From positions 1 through 64,000 of the forward strand of contig CAYXPR010000009.1 of assembly GCA_964467255.1 (NCBI GenBank): DNA of 64,000 nucleotides, in the 5' to 3' direction. Position 1 is the stretch's first letter. The number at the start of each line of letters is the position of its first letter. This document shows, piece by piece, positions 27,687 through 36,744 of the stretch. A program made the translations under genes and the position numbers. The notes beneath the pieces were generated by a model that saw nothing but the letters and a program-made list of their open reading frames with translations, did no database searches and was not told the origin of the DNA. The stretch comes from CAYXPR01 sp964467255. GTDB taxonomy: Bacteria; Pseudomonadota; Alphaproteobacteria; Rickettsiales; RGZB01.

Positions 27687-28513
27687 TTACGAACATCCGT
27701 TGATTCAAACCGCGCGATGATGCCATTGAGTGGCGGTAGGCGCAGGGTTTTCTCTGCCAGCTTTACAAGTAAAAAGCCAAGCGGGGTGAAACAGGCAAAG
27801 GCTAGCATCACCATACTGAGCGCCGCTGCGCCGACAAAAATGTCGGTGCACCAATGCGCGCCGCTTGCCATGCGTGGCAGCATCATCAACGCGCCTAGCG
27901 CGGCAACAATTAGCCCGCGCGTCTTGCCGGTAAAATGCCACAGTAACCCACTCATCATGATATAGAGCAAGGCGTGATCGCTCGGGAAGCTGGCGGGCGC
28001 GAAATCTTTTACGAACGCCCACGGCACAAGTTCAGAAAGTCGGTAGTTGGGCGCCAAGACCAGCGAGGGGCTGGGGTGTGGAAAATTGAACAGGAGTTTT
28101 CCGACAAGGACCGTTAATAACATGTAGCCAACGACCACACTTATCTCCGCGCTGCGGCGACGGAAAAATAATCCGCCATCTCCTTTCAGGTATGACCAGA
28201 ACACGCAGAGAAAAATCATGGCCGGCACAATATCAATGAGACGACTGCTGAGAATAGCCCAGAAGATTTGTGTGCCGTGCGAAGAGGCGGCGAATTCATT
28301 CAGCCGGAGAAATATCGCAGCATCTACGTCGCTCCACCAGAGGCGCGTGGGTACAACAAAAGCCCAGCTGGCATAAAGCGCTGCGGCAACCGTTAGCCAC
28401 AGCAGCAAGGGCAGTGGGCGTAGCGGATTTTCTTTTATCGCACGCGGCGCCACCGCCATCTGATGCACATTTATCTGTGGCGTGGTGCGTGGTGTGGGAG
28501 TGGTGTCGTTCAT
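27683..28513 (-). CDS. PAP2-family membrane phosphatase
   Basis: 276 residues, about six membrane helices. Type 2 phosphatidic-acid phosphatases act on lipid phosphates or undecaprenyl pyrophosphate at the outer face of the inner membrane. The three motifs are recognisable: 'GKLLFNFPHPSP' (motif 1, degenerate), 'SFPSDHALLY' (PSDH) and 'RMASGAHWCTDIFVG' (R-x5-H-x3-D). Last gene of the polysaccharide operon, two bases from the epimerase, so a role in recycling the lipid carrier is plausible but inferred. Confidence 0.86.
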   Translation of the reverse strand: MNDTTPTPRTTPQINVHQMAVAPRAIKENPLRPLPLLLWLTVAAALYASWAFVVPTRLWWSDVDAAIFLRLNEFAASSHGTQIFWAILSSRLIDIVPAMIFLCVFWSYLKGDGGLFFRRRSAEISVVVGYMLLTVLVGKLLFNFPHPSPSLVLAPNYRLSELVPWAFVKDFAPASFPSDHALLYIMMSGLLWHFTGKTRGLIVAALGALMMLPRMASGAHWCTDIFVGAAALSMVMLAFACFTPLGFLLVKLAEKTLRLPPLNGIIARFESTDVRN

Positions 28514-28515
28514 CC

Positions 28516-29505
28516 TTACACCTTGTGATATTTTTTAAACCATTCCACGAATTCGGGGATACCATCCGCTAATTTCGTGGTGGGTTTGTAACCAAACAGG
28601 CGCGTGCTCTCGCTGATATCGGCGTGGGTGTCTTTTACATCGCCATCTTGCATGGGCGCCTGTTTGATAATCGCTTTTTTTCCCAAGCTTTTTTCCAGTA
28701 ATTTTATAAGGTCGGGCAATTTTTCACTGCGGTTATTACCAAGATTTAACACGCGGTGCGGCGCGGCAGTCTTTTTTGCTTTCGGCGGCGTTTTGAGTGC
28801 GCCGAGTGTGCCGGACACAATATCGTCGATATAGGTGAAGTCGCGGCGCATCTTGCCGCCACCAAACACGGTGATGGGCTTGCCTTCGGTGATGCCCCGC
28901 GCGAAAAGATAATACGCCATGTCGGGTCTGCCCCACGGGCCATAGACGGTGAAGAAGCGTAGGCCGGTGGCGGGAATGCCATACAGGTGGCTGTAAGAAT
29001 GTGCCATGAGTTCGCCGCTGGCTTTCGTGGCGGCATAGAGCGAAATAGGTGCGCGTACATCCTGCGAGGTTTTAAGTGGCAGGTCAGCACTGTTGCCATA
29101 CACCGAGCTTGAGCTGGCATACACAAAATGCTTCAGCTTTTTTAAACCACGCGCCACTTCGAGCATCACCAGCTGGCCAGTAAGGTTGCTTTCCGCATAG
29201 GCCATTGGGTGGGTGAGGGAATAACGCACACCCGCCTGTGCCGCGAGGTGGATGATGTGTGTGATGTCTTTGTGCGATTCGGCGATATGCTGCATGGTGC
29301 CGCGGTCAGCGATGTTGACGGGGTAAAAGCTAAACTGCCGCGTTTTGCGGTAACGCACCAGCTGCGCAAGGCGCGCGTGTTTGAGCGACACATCGTAGTA
29401 GTGGTTGAGGCTGTCGACCCCGATAACGGTTTCGCCTTTTTCAAGCAGCGCCTTTGCCACATGAAAGCCGATAAATCCCGCTGCGCCGGTAAGAAGAATC
29501 GTCAT
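28516..29505 (-). CDS. NAD-dependent nucleotide-sugar epimerase, UDP-glucuronate 4-epimerase-like
   Basis: 329-residue extended SDR. Rossmann motif 'LLTGAAGFIGFHVAKALLEKGETVIGVDSLNHYYDVSLKHARL', of the form common in UDP-glucuronate epimerases (GlcA to GalA), 'AAQAGVRYS', and the catalytic 'SLYAATKASGELMA' (Y-x3-K). UDP-galactose or other C4 epimerisation cannot be excluded. Supplies a precursor for surface glycan; it overlaps the start region of the next upstream gene by 4 bases and is in the rfb operon. Confidence 0.88.
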   Translation of the reverse strand: MTILLTGAAGFIGFHVAKALLEKGETVIGVDSLNHYYDVSLKHARLAQLVRYRKTRQFSFYPVNIADRGTMQHIAESHKDITHIIHLAAQAGVRYSLTHPMAYAESNLTGQLVMLEVARGLKKLKHFVYASSSSVYGNSADLPLKTSQDVRAPISLYAATKASGELMAHSYSHLYGIPATGLRFFTVYGPWGRPDMAYYLFARGITEGKPITVFGGGKMRRDFTYIDDIVSGTLGALKTPPKAKKTAAPHRVLNLGNNRSEKLPDLIKLLEKSLGKKAIIKQAPMQDGDVKDTHADISESTRLFGYKPTTKLADGIPEFVEWFKKYHKV

Positions 29506-31388
29506 GCGGCTACCTTTTTAGACGGAAGGTTTGCGACGGGCAGCGGCGGGTCTTCTAAACCGAGGTCGCGTTTGCCGCCCGCCAAAAATGCGCGTGGTGT
29601 ATAACCAAAATCTTTTGCTGCCATCTCAGAATCAAACGCCAGATTCTCGTTCATGCGGCGGGCCATTTCCGCGTTTAATTCTTTATGACGTAGTACAAAA
29701 GCATAGATACTGAGGAGGCGCGGCAGATGCGAGGTGAACACGATGCGCGCCTTCACGCCCGCCGTATCGCGTATGCGTTCGACCATTTGCAGATAAGTGA
29801 TTTTTTCACTGCCCGAAAGTGTGTAGCTTTTATCGTAGGTATCATGATTCGGGATAGCAGCGGTGACGGCGGCGGCAAGGTCAAAACAATGCACGGGCTG
29901 ACGCATGCCACTGGCCGGAGGCATGAGCGGCTGAAAGCCATATTTCTGCATCTGGCCCAAAATGGTGGTGACGTTACGGTCCAGCCCTAAGCCATAAATC
30001 ATGGTCGGGCGGAAAATAGTGCAGCCAATGCCGTGATGTTGGCAGGCTTTAAGCAACGACTCTTCCGCGTTTTTAAAATCCTGCACCAATTTTTTTTCAT
30101 AAGGGTTGGTGGACGCGGCTTTACTGATGAGCGAAGTAGAGGAAAAACAAATCAGGCGTTTCACGCCGCGTGCGGCGAGCGCATCCAGGTGCTTGGGCAG
30201 CATCCAGATGGAAGCCGTGCAAATGACCGTGTGCGGATTAAAATCACCAAGCGGCAGTATGTCTGCCTCAAGACTGCCCTGAATCCATTGCAAATTAGGG
30301 TGGGAATATTCCACCGTGGTGTTGTGATAGAGTGCCGCCACAGGCTGGCCCGCGGCGAGCAGGCGCCGCAGAATGGCAACACCAACCTGACCCGTGCTGC
30401 CGATGATAAGGTAAGGGGCTTGGTAGTCGAGTTTTTCAGACGGTTTTTCTTCCGGCAGCGGAGCAGCCTCAAGCCATTTAAGGCGGAGGAGTTGGCGTCG
30501 GCCGAAGCGTCGGCCCTGTAATTTTTCGATGATTTCCTTGAGCGTGATGATGCCCGCACGCACACCAAGACGCATGTAAATACCCGCCATGGCGAGCAGG
30601 CTGAAGCCGATGCCGTAACGGTCTTTGAAATGCTTGGCAAAATAATGCGCGAAGCCCTTGGCTTTATTCCACTCCACAAACAATGACGATACTTTGCTCG
30701 TGCTGCGGAAGTGGATAGAGTTGATGCCCGGCAGGTACAGCACTTTGCCGCCTGCTTTGTTTACCAACAAACAAAAATCCAAATCTTCCACATGGAAGAA
30801 ATAATCTTCGTCGATACCGCCGAGTTGGTTGTAATGGTCGGTGCGGATAAGCATAAAGGCGCCCGAAATAGCAGGCACGATTTCCGGTTCCTTGGCACCG
30901 GGCGCATCATCGAGATTGAGGCGCGGGAAGGCTTTGGGCAACACGCGCCACAACTGAAACACTTCCGACATGGCGATACGCGGCGTGAGTAAATTACGCT
31001 TGCACCCGCCCTGCGGTTTACCATCGGCATCCACCATGTGAATGCCCGCGAGCCATGCGGCGGGTTCATTTTCAAGTGCCGCGACAGACTTTTTCAGCGC
31101 GCCTGCGGGAATAACGCAATCTGGGTTCAGCAGCAGCACATACGTGCCCTTGGCGCGGCGCGCGCCTAAGTTACAGGCGGCAGCAAAACCGATATTACCA
31201 TGGCCGCGCAGCACGGTGAGTTTAATGTTTTCTTTCGCGAGCGCATCGAGCCGTGTGCGCACATGCTCGGGATTGCCGTTATCGACAATAATCAGTTCGG
31301 AAAGATGGTCCTGCGTGAGTACGGCTTCCATCGCCCGGAATAAAATCGGGCCGGTATTATAAGAAACCATGACAACACTAACGGACAT
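29502..31388 (-). CDS. GT2 glycosyltransferase fused to an NAD(P)-dependent epimerase/reductase-like domain
   Basis: 628 residues in two parts. Residues 1-~255 are a family-2 glycosyltransferase ('VVMVSYNTGPILF', 'LIIVDNGNPE', 'NIGFAAACNLGARRAKGTYVLLLNPDC', 'HVEDLDFC'), the rhamnosyl/dTDP-sugar-using kind. A hydrophobic stretch near 259-283 may attach it to the membrane. Residues ~325-600 are an SDR/epimerase-like Rossmann domain ('YLIIGSTGQVGVAILRRLLAAG', G330, G333, G336) but the usual Y-x3-K is not clear ('NPYEKKLVQ'). Such a fusion could couple sugar modification to transfer. It sits between the rhamnose genes and the epimerase. Confidence 0.82.
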   Translation of the reverse strand: MSVSVVMVSYNTGPILFRAMEAVLTQDHLSELIIVDNGNPEHVRTRLDALAKENIKLTVLRGHGNIGFAAACNLGARRAKGTYVLLLNPDCVIPAGALKKSVAALENEPAAWLAGIHMVDADGKPQGGCKRNLLTPRIAMSEVFQLWRVLPKAFPRLNLDDAPGAKEPEIVPAISGAFMLIRTDHYNQLGGIDEDYFFHVEDLDFCLLVNKAGGKVLYLPGINSIHFRSTSKVSSLFVEWNKAKGFAHYFAKHFKDRYGIGFSLLAMAGIYMRLGVRAGIITLKEIIEKLQGRRFGRRQLLRLKWLEAAPLPEEKPSEKLDYQAPYLIIGSTGQVGVAILRRLLAAGQPVAALYHNTTVEYSHPNLQWIQGSLEADILPLGDFNPHTVICTASIWMLPKHLDALAARGVKRLICFSSTSLISKAASTNPYEKKLVQDFKNAEESLLKACQHHGIGCTIFRPTMIYGLGLDRNVTTILGQMQKYGFQPLMPPASGMRQPVHCFDLAAAVTAAIPNHDTYDKSYTLSGSEKITYLQMVERIRDTAGVKARIVFTSHLPRLLSIYAFVLRHKELNAEMARRMNENLAFDSEMAAKDFGYTPRAFLAGGKRDLGLEDPPLPVANLPSKKVAA

Positions 31389-31397
31389 ACGAACCTG

Positions 31398-31949
31398 TTA
31401 CCATTTTACCGGATTTTTCTTGTAGTCAGCAAAGGTCATTAATTTTGTATCGCGCTCGGATAAAACCGGGTCTTTCACCTGCCAGTTAATACCAAAGGCA
31501 GGGTCGTTCCATAAAATGCCCAGCTCGCCCGGCGCGTTATAAAGCGCGGTGACTTTATACATGACGTCAGCCGGGCCATCGCCCAGCACGGAGAAACCAT
31601 GCGCAAAGCCTGCAGGCACCCACAGGAGTTTTCCATTCGTATCGGAAAGTTCTATGCCCACATGTTTGCCATAGGTGGGCGAGGAGGGGCGTACATCCAC
31701 CGCGACATCGTAAATGCTCCCGCGCACACAACCCACGAGCTTGCCCTGCGGCGGCGTGTGCTGGAAGTGCAGGCCACGCACCACACCCGGTGCGCTGCGT
31801 GAGTGATTGTCTTGTGCGAACTCGGTGGGCAGACCCGCTTCTTTAAAGCGGGCAAGATTGAAACGCTCCACGAAAAAGCCACGCGCATCACCATGCACTT
31901 TGAGTTCGATAATTTTGACCCCATCAAGGGCGGTTGGCAGCACCTGCAT
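31398..31949 (-). CDS. rfbC: dTDP-4-dehydrorhamnose 3,5-epimerase RfbC
   Basis: 183 residues, normal for the family. Third step of dTDP-L-rhamnose synthesis. Typical start 'GVKIIELKVHGDARGFFVERF', active-site region 'NHSRSAPGVVRGLHFQHTPPQGKLVGCVRGSIYDVAVDVR', then 'YGKHVGIELSD' and 'WVPAGFAHGFSVL'. Last of the four rhamnose genes in the operon; the GT2 fusion starts 9 bases further on. Confidence 0.96.
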   Translation of the reverse strand: MQVLPTALDGVKIIELKVHGDARGFFVERFNLARFKEAGLPTEFAQDNHSRSAPGVVRGLHFQHTPPQGKLVGCVRGSIYDVAVDVRPSSPTYGKHVGIELSDTNGKLLWVPAGFAHGFSVLGDGPADVMYKVTALYNAPGELGILWNDPAFGINWQVKDPVLSERDTKLMTFADYKKNPVKW

Positions 31950-31993
31950 GCAAAAACCTCGTGACTAGAATATACTTAAAAGATGTAGCGGAT

Positions 31994-32890
31994 TTAACCG
32001 CGCGCTGCAAACTTGTTTTCAAGGCAGCGTTCGAGCGCATCGTCCCAGCGTTCGATGGAAAAGCCAAAGGACTCTTCGATTTTGGCCAGCGACAGGCGAG
32101 AATTCAGCGGGCGCTGTGCCGGTGTGGGGTATGCGCTGGTGAGAATGGGCGCGACTTCTTTGACCGTTAGCGGCACACCCAGCGCGCGCGCTTTGGCAAA
32201 AATCGCTTCAGCAAACCCATGCCAGCTGGTTTCACCTTTGTTGCAGAGATGATAAATGCCGGAGGGGAATTCGTCATATTCAATCGCGTGCGAAAGGGCG
32301 AGCAGGCTGTAGCGCGCAATATCCATCGCGTAGGTGGGGGCGCCGATTTGGTCTGCCACCACGCTTAAAGTTTCACGCTCCGCACCTAAACGCAGCATGG
32401 TGTTGATAAAATTTTTGCCCTCTTCGTCGAACACCCAGCTGGTGCGGAAAATGAGATGCTCACCGCCTGCCGCGATAATGGCTTCATCGCCTGCGAGTTT
32501 GGTTTTGCCGTATAAATTCAACGGGCCGGTGGGGCTGTCTTCCAGCCACTGTGATTCGCCACCGCCGGGATACACATAATCCGTAGAATAATGCAGCAGC
32601 GGCACATCTTCATTCGCGGCGAATTCGGCCAGTACTTTGGGCGCTTCGGCGTTGATGGTGTGGGCGATGCTTTCTTCCTGCTCGGCTTTATCCACCGCCG
32701 TATAGGCAGCAGCATTGATGATGGCGAGCGGGTTATATTTACGCACCACGTCCGGCAGTGTGTGAGGCTTTAAGAAATCTGCTTCTTCAATTGAGGGGCA
32801 TATACCGAAACTACCCAGCCGCGCCATGAGCGCGCGGCCCACCTGCCCGCCCTGGCCGAAGACCAAAATGGGTTGGTGCGCACTGCTCAT
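31994..32890 (-). CDS. rfbD: dTDP-4-dehydrorhamnose reductase RfbD
   Basis: 298 residues. Final NAD(P)H-dependent step to dTDP-L-rhamnose. 'ILVFGQGGQVGRALMARL' (Rossmann), 'AIINAAAYTAVDKAEQEE', 'HYSTDYVYPGG' and 'NLYGKTKLAGDEAI' (Y-x3-K). Its ATG lies directly against the rfbA stop; 44 bases separate it from rfbC. Confidence 0.95.
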   Translation of the reverse strand: MSSAHQPILVFGQGGQVGRALMARLGSFGICPSIEEADFLKPHTLPDVVRKYNPLAIINAAAYTAVDKAEQEESIAHTINAEAPKVLAEFAANEDVPLLHYSTDYVYPGGGESQWLEDSPTGPLNLYGKTKLAGDEAIIAAGGEHLIFRTSWVFDEEGKNFINTMLRLGAERETLSVVADQIGAPTYAMDIARYSLLALSHAIEYDEFPSGIYHLCNKGETSWHGFAEAIFAKARALGVPLTVKEVAPILTSAYPTPAQRPLNSRLSLAKIEESFGFSIERWDDALERCLENKFAARG

Positions 32891-33784
32891 TTAAGCGAGC
32901 CAGCTTTTGCCGGCATCGGCAATGTGCTTGAGGTATTTCGCGTAGTCGTTATTTCCGTAGCTGTCAGCCAGTGCACGCAGCTGGTCGGCGGTGATGAATT
33001 TGCGTGAGAACGCCACTTCCTCGATACAACCGATGCGAAGCCCCTGACGGTCTTCCACGATTTTGATGAAGTTCGCGGCTTCGAGCAGCGATTGCGGCGT
33101 GCCCGTGTCGAGCCATGCGACGCCACGGCCCATGATTTCCACTTTCAGCTGACCACGGCGGAGATACTCTTTGTTTACATCGGTGATTTCAAGTTCACCG
33201 CGTGCAGAAGGCTTGAGGTTTTTCGTGATATTCACCACGTCATTATCATAAAAATAAATGCCGGTAATCGCCCAGTTCGATTGTGGATTTTTCGGTTTTT
33301 CTTCGATGCTGAGGGCTTTCATGTCGTCATCAAACGTCACCACGCCATAACGCTCGGGGTCCTTCACGTGGTAGGCGAGCACTGTTGCGCCCGCACTCGC
33401 TTGCGTGGCACTATCAATCAGCTTATTCAGGCCGCGGCCGTGGAAGATATTGTCGCCCAGCACGAGGCATACGGGGCTGCTCCCAATAAACTCTGCACCT
33501 AGCACAAAAGCCTGCGCGATACCGCCCGGATTTGGCTGCACTTTGTAAGAAATATTTACACCCAGCTGGCTGCCGTCACCGAGTAAGTGCTGGATATTCG
33601 GGGTGTCCTGCGGTGTGGAGATGATGAGGATGTCTTTCAGGCGCGAGCGCATGACGAGCGACAGGGGATAATAAATCATCGGTTTGTCATACACTGGCAT
33701 GAGCTGCTTGCTCATGACCTTGGTAACGGGATAAAGGCGCGTGCCGGAACCGCCGGCGAGGATGATGGCTTTCATTTTGCTCAT
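32891..33784 (-). CDS. rfbA: Glucose-1-phosphate thymidylyltransferase RfbA
   Basis: 297 residues. Makes dTDP-glucose from glucose-1-phosphate and dTTP, the first step of dTDP-rhamnose synthesis and usually feedback-inhibited by dTDP-rhamnose. 'AIILAGGSGTRLYPVTKVMSKQLMPVYDKPMIYYPLS' and 'LVLGDNIFHGRGL' are diagnostic. The start at 33784 follows AAGGA by 12 bases; M4 (33775) is an alternative. Confidence 0.96.
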   Translation of the reverse strand: MSKMKAIILAGGSGTRLYPVTKVMSKQLMPVYDKPMIYYPLSLVMRSRLKDILIISTPQDTPNIQHLLGDGSQLGVNISYKVQPNPGGIAQAFVLGAEFIGSSPVCLVLGDNIFHGRGLNKLIDSATQASAGATVLAYHVKDPERYGVVTFDDDMKALSIEEKPKNPQSNWAITGIYFYDNDVVNITKNLKPSARGELEITDVNKEYLRRGQLKVEIMGRGVAWLDTGTPQSLLEAANFIKIVEDRQGLRIGCIEEVAFSRKFITADQLRALADSYGNNDYAKYLKHIADAGKSWLA

Positions 33785-33805
33785 GACGTGCGTGTATCCT
33801 TTCGC

Positions 33806-34858
33806 TTAGGCCGCTTTGGCGTTGGCGGTTACCTTGCGGCACCACTCGCTGTTTTCAAAATACCACTGCACCGTGGCCTTCAGCCCCTGCTCAAAGCTGG
33901 TGTATGTACGTGTGTAGCCCAGTTCGCGTGCGGCCTTGCTGTCGTCAATCGCGTAGCGGCGGTCGTGCCCCGCGCGGTCTTTCACAAAGGCAATCTGTTC
34001 GGCGTAAGATTTTTTATCCGCGCGTGGCTTCAGTTCATTCAGCACATTGCAGATGGCATGCACGGTTTCGAGATTGTTTTTTTCGGCATTACCACCGAAG
34101 CAATAAACCTCACCCGCTGCACCCTTGGTGAGGGCGAGATAGACACCGGCGGCGTGGTCTTCCACATGAATCCAGTCGCGCACGTTTTTACCGTCGCCAT
34201 ACACGGGCAGGTTTTTGCCGGCGAGCGCGTTTGTTACCATGACCGGAATCAATTTTTCCGGAAACTGGCGCGGGCCATAATTATTCGTGCAGTTGGTGGT
34301 GATGATGGGGAAACCATAGGTGTGGAACCACGCGCGGGCGAGGCAATCACCAGCGGCTTTCGATGCGGAGTAAGGTGAGTTCGGACGCAGCGGTGAGGTT
34401 TCGGTAAATTTCGCGGGGTCTTCGAGTGCCAACTCACCATAGACTTCGTCGGTGGACACCTGCACGAAGCGGAAGTTTTTCTTTTTATCTCCTTCGAGCG
34501 TGTTCCAATATTGACGGGCGGACTCCATCATCGTATACGCGCCGAATACGTTAGTTTCGATAAACACGGCAGAGCCGGTGATGGAATTATCCACATGCGA
34601 TTCAGCGGCGAAATTCACCACGGCATCGATTTTGTGGGCGGTGAGAAGTTTTTCCACCAACGCGCCGTCGGTGATGCTGCCGACCACGAGTTCCCATTTG
34701 TCCTTCGGTGCAATCCAATCCAGATTTTCGCGGTGACCGGCATAGGTGAGTGCGTCGAGCACAATAACCTTTTGCCCGCGGCTCACGCACTGCGCGACAA
34801 ACGAGCTACCGATAAAACCGGCGCCGCCGGTGACTAAAAGCGTCTGTGGTGTTGGCAT
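33806..34858 (-). CDS. rfbB: dTDP-glucose 4,6-dehydratase RfbB
   Basis: 350 residues. NAD-dependent dehydratase, second step of dTDP-rhamnose synthesis and first gene of the polysaccharide operon. 'LVTGGAGFIGSSFVAQCVSRG', 'AESHVDNSI', 'VSTDEVYGEL' and 'SPYSASKAAGDCLARA' (Y-x3-K) are the family motifs. The ribosome binding site (AGGGG) sits within a 7-bp hairpin immediately before the ATG (34861-34884), which may limit translation or terminate transcription. Confidence 0.96.
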   Translation of the reverse strand: MPTPQTLLVTGGAGFIGSSFVAQCVSRGQKVIVLDALTYAGHRENLDWIAPKDKWELVVGSITDGALVEKLLTAHKIDAVVNFAAESHVDNSITGSAVFIETNVFGAYTMMESARQYWNTLEGDKKKNFRFVQVSTDEVYGELALEDPAKFTETSPLRPNSPYSASKAAGDCLARAWFHTYGFPIITTNCTNNYGPRQFPEKLIPVMVTNALAGKNLPVYGDGKNVRDWIHVEDHAAGVYLALTKGAAGEVYCFGGNAEKNNLETVHAICNVLNELKPRADKKSYAEQIAFVKDRAGHDRRYAIDDSKAARELGYTRTYTSFEQGLKATVQWYFENSEWCRKVTANAKAA

Positions 34859-34860
34859 AA

Positions 34861-34884
34861 AAACCCCTGATCTGTGCGGGGTTT
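34861..34884 (-). promoter_or_regulatory. Hairpin with T-run overlapping the rfbB ribosome binding site
   Basis: On the minus strand AAACCCC, ten bases, GGGGTTT, then TT and A before the ATG of rfbB. The GGGG arm is the likely ribosome binding site. The hairpin plus T-run also resembles an intrinsic terminator between the cysteine-cluster gene upstream and the rfb operon. Either an attenuator or a translational brake would fit; both are inferred. Confidence 0.5.
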
Positions 34885-34953
34885 ATAAAGGAATTTGCCA
34901 GAAAATCCAAGTAATTTTGTGCAAAAAGCCGTGCAGGCGCTTGGGGGCTGTTT

Positions 34954-35628
34954 TTAGGCCGGAACCTGCGGGATTTCCGCGGTTTCCTGCTGTATTTCTG
35001 CCAGCAGGTCGCGCTCCAGCAGTTTTCCGAGCATTTCGAGCTCCTGCGCCAGTTTTTGATAGGCGGGAGCGCCCTTTTTCTCATCAGCCTGCGCGCAGCG
35101 TGCATGGTGCAGGAAATCAGGATTTTCCTCCTGCCCATAAAGCCCCGGCGCATGCGAAGCCAGCGTAATGCGCGGCGGCGTGCCCGGCAGAATAACAATG
35201 GGGAATAACCAGCATTCTAAGGGCTTATACCACCACGGATGCTTGCCTTCCGACATGGCGAGGGATTGCAGCGAGCAGCGCCCCGCATCATCACGCATGC
35301 TGCAGGCGGTGTGGTGCTCAGGTTTAAGACCCGGCAAGGTATAAGAGCACGGCTTTTGCACGAAATGTTCGTGCGTGCGGTTTTCCCATTTGGTGAGTGG
35401 CGCTGTGGTAAGGTTGATATAATCAAAAAACGCGGGCTTCTGGTGGATTTGCGTGCGCACCTGCTCTGCTTCGCCCGCAGTAACATAGGCGCCCATCGCG
35501 CAGCAATAACAGCTGGCGGGTTCATAGGTGCAGTGGGCGAGTTTGGTGAGGAAGGCGGGGACATCAAGCACTGCGCCGGAAAGCGACTGCTGGAACTGAG
35601 GCAAATTCTTCGTAATCTGACTGAGCAT
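34954..35628 (-). CDS. Cysteine-cluster protein, YkgJ/DUF3109-like
   Basis: 224 residues from the ATG at 35628 (AGGG upstream); GTG 35649 would add seven residues. Many cysteines in the pattern typical of putative iron/zinc-cluster proteins: 'LAHCTYEPASCYCCAMGAYVT', 'KPCSYTL', 'TACSMRDDAGRCSLQSLA', 'LECWLFPIV', and a late 'ARCAQAD'. The central 'CS-M-R-x(n)-C' and 'P-L-E-C-x-x-F-P' segments match the YkgJ-type family. No catalytic role is known. It follows tonB and precedes the rfb hairpin; whether it belongs to the TonB operon is unclear. Confidence 0.72.
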   Translation of the reverse strand: MLSQITKNLPQFQQSLSGAVLDVPAFLTKLAHCTYEPASCYCCAMGAYVTAGEAEQVRTQIHQKPAFFDYINLTTAPLTKWENRTHEHFVQKPCSYTLPGLKPEHHTACSMRDDAGRCSLQSLAMSEGKHPWWYKPLECWLFPIVILPGTPPRITLASHAPGLYGQEENPDFLHHARCAQADEKKGAPAYQKLAQELEMLGKLLERDLLAEIQQETAEIPQVPA

Positions 35629-35718
35629 GCACCCTAATGCAAAAACCACCCTAAAAGGGCATACACCAAGCTATAAACGTCTGTATGGCAAAAGCCAAGC
35701 GCTGTTTAATGCGCGGGT

Positions 35719-36744
35719 TCAGCGGATGATATTTGGCTCTTTCGGCGCGGCGGGTGCTTCCGGTGCGGCGGGTGGCGGAGTGGCCGCGGCGGCATCCACG
35801 GGTGAAGTACCCATATCGGGGATGGCGACAGGTTTTTTCTCGAGCATGAAGGAAACGGGTATGATGAACTCGTTGATGAAGTCTGGCGAAGGATAGTCAT
35901 CCGGCATCGGCGGCAGCGGGTCGGCACGGCGCACCATGTTGGCCGTGGCGGCATCTAGAATTTCATGACCGGTGGTTTCGGCCATTTCAAAAAAGCGGAT
36001 ATTCCCCAAACGGTCTGCCTGAATGCGGATGATGCCGCGCCCCTCGGTGCCTTTGCGCTGCGCCTCCATGGGGTAGACTTTGAAGCGCTGTAGCCAGAGC
36101 GTAAGCTGCTCTTCGTATGACAACACGGTGAGGCGATCAGATTCCGTACGATTACCAAGCGTGGAGCCGGAGATATCTATGCGCGCTTTGGGGTCGGCCG
36201 AGGCATTCATCTGCTGTACGAAAGGCACGTCGGGCGATGCGGCGGCAGGATTATTCGCGTATTTGGTGACGGTGGATTTCGGCTGATTAAACGTTTGCAC
36301 CAGCGGAGGCTGCGGCACTTTTTCAGGCTCGGTGCGCACGGCGCGCGCTTTGAGGCGCGAGGGCGCATCGGACTCTTTCATTTTTTGTGACGATAAATCT
36401 TCCGAATCAATTTTCTCCGGCGCGACGGACTGAATGGCCGGCGTGGTTTCCACCGTGGGCTTTAACACGGGCTCAGGTGCGCGCAGCGGTTCTTTAGGTT
36501 GAATGTACGGTGTTTTTAACACAGGCTGCGGAATTTCTTTTGGCGCTTCTTGGTTGATGGCCTTGCTGCCACCACTGGGATTCGGCACTTTTCCGAGGCG
36601 AATGTTGATGGTTTTATACGGCACTTCAATTTTGTTTGGCAGAAAATCAATCGACATAACCAGCAGGCCGAGCGCGTGCAGCGTGATAGCTAGCAGCAGC
36701 GCGCGGTAAAAATATTTCTCCATGCTCTGGGCGAGCGTTGTCAT
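35719..36744 (-). CDS. TonB-family energy-transducing protein
   Basis: 341 residues. Single N-terminal membrane helix (about 12-32), a long Pro/Lys/Glu-rich periplasmic linker, then a TonB C-terminal domain (about 215-310: 'WLQRFKVYPMEAQRKGTEGRGIIRIQADRLGNIRFFEMAETTGHEILDAATANMVRRADPLPPMP'). The tail after the domain is Ala/Pro low complexity. Transmits proton-motive energy from ExbB-ExbD to outer-membrane receptors. It overlaps the second exbD by 4 bases. No TonB-dependent receptor lies in the window. Confidence 0.9.
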   Translation of the reverse strand: MTTLAQSMEKYFYRALLLAITLHALGLLVMSIDFLPNKIEVPYKTINIRLGKVPNPSGGSKAINQEAPKEIPQPVLKTPYIQPKEPLRAPEPVLKPTVETTPAIQSVAPEKIDSEDLSSQKMKESDAPSRLKARAVRTEPEKVPQPPLVQTFNQPKSTVTKYANNPAAASPDVPFVQQMNASADPKARIDISGSTLGNRTESDRLTVLSYEEQLTLWLQRFKVYPMEAQRKGTEGRGIIRIQADRLGNIRFFEMAETTGHEILDAATANMVRRADPLPPMPDDYPSPDFINEFIIPVSFMLEKKPVAIPDMGTSPVDAAAATPPPAAPEAPAAPKEPNIIR

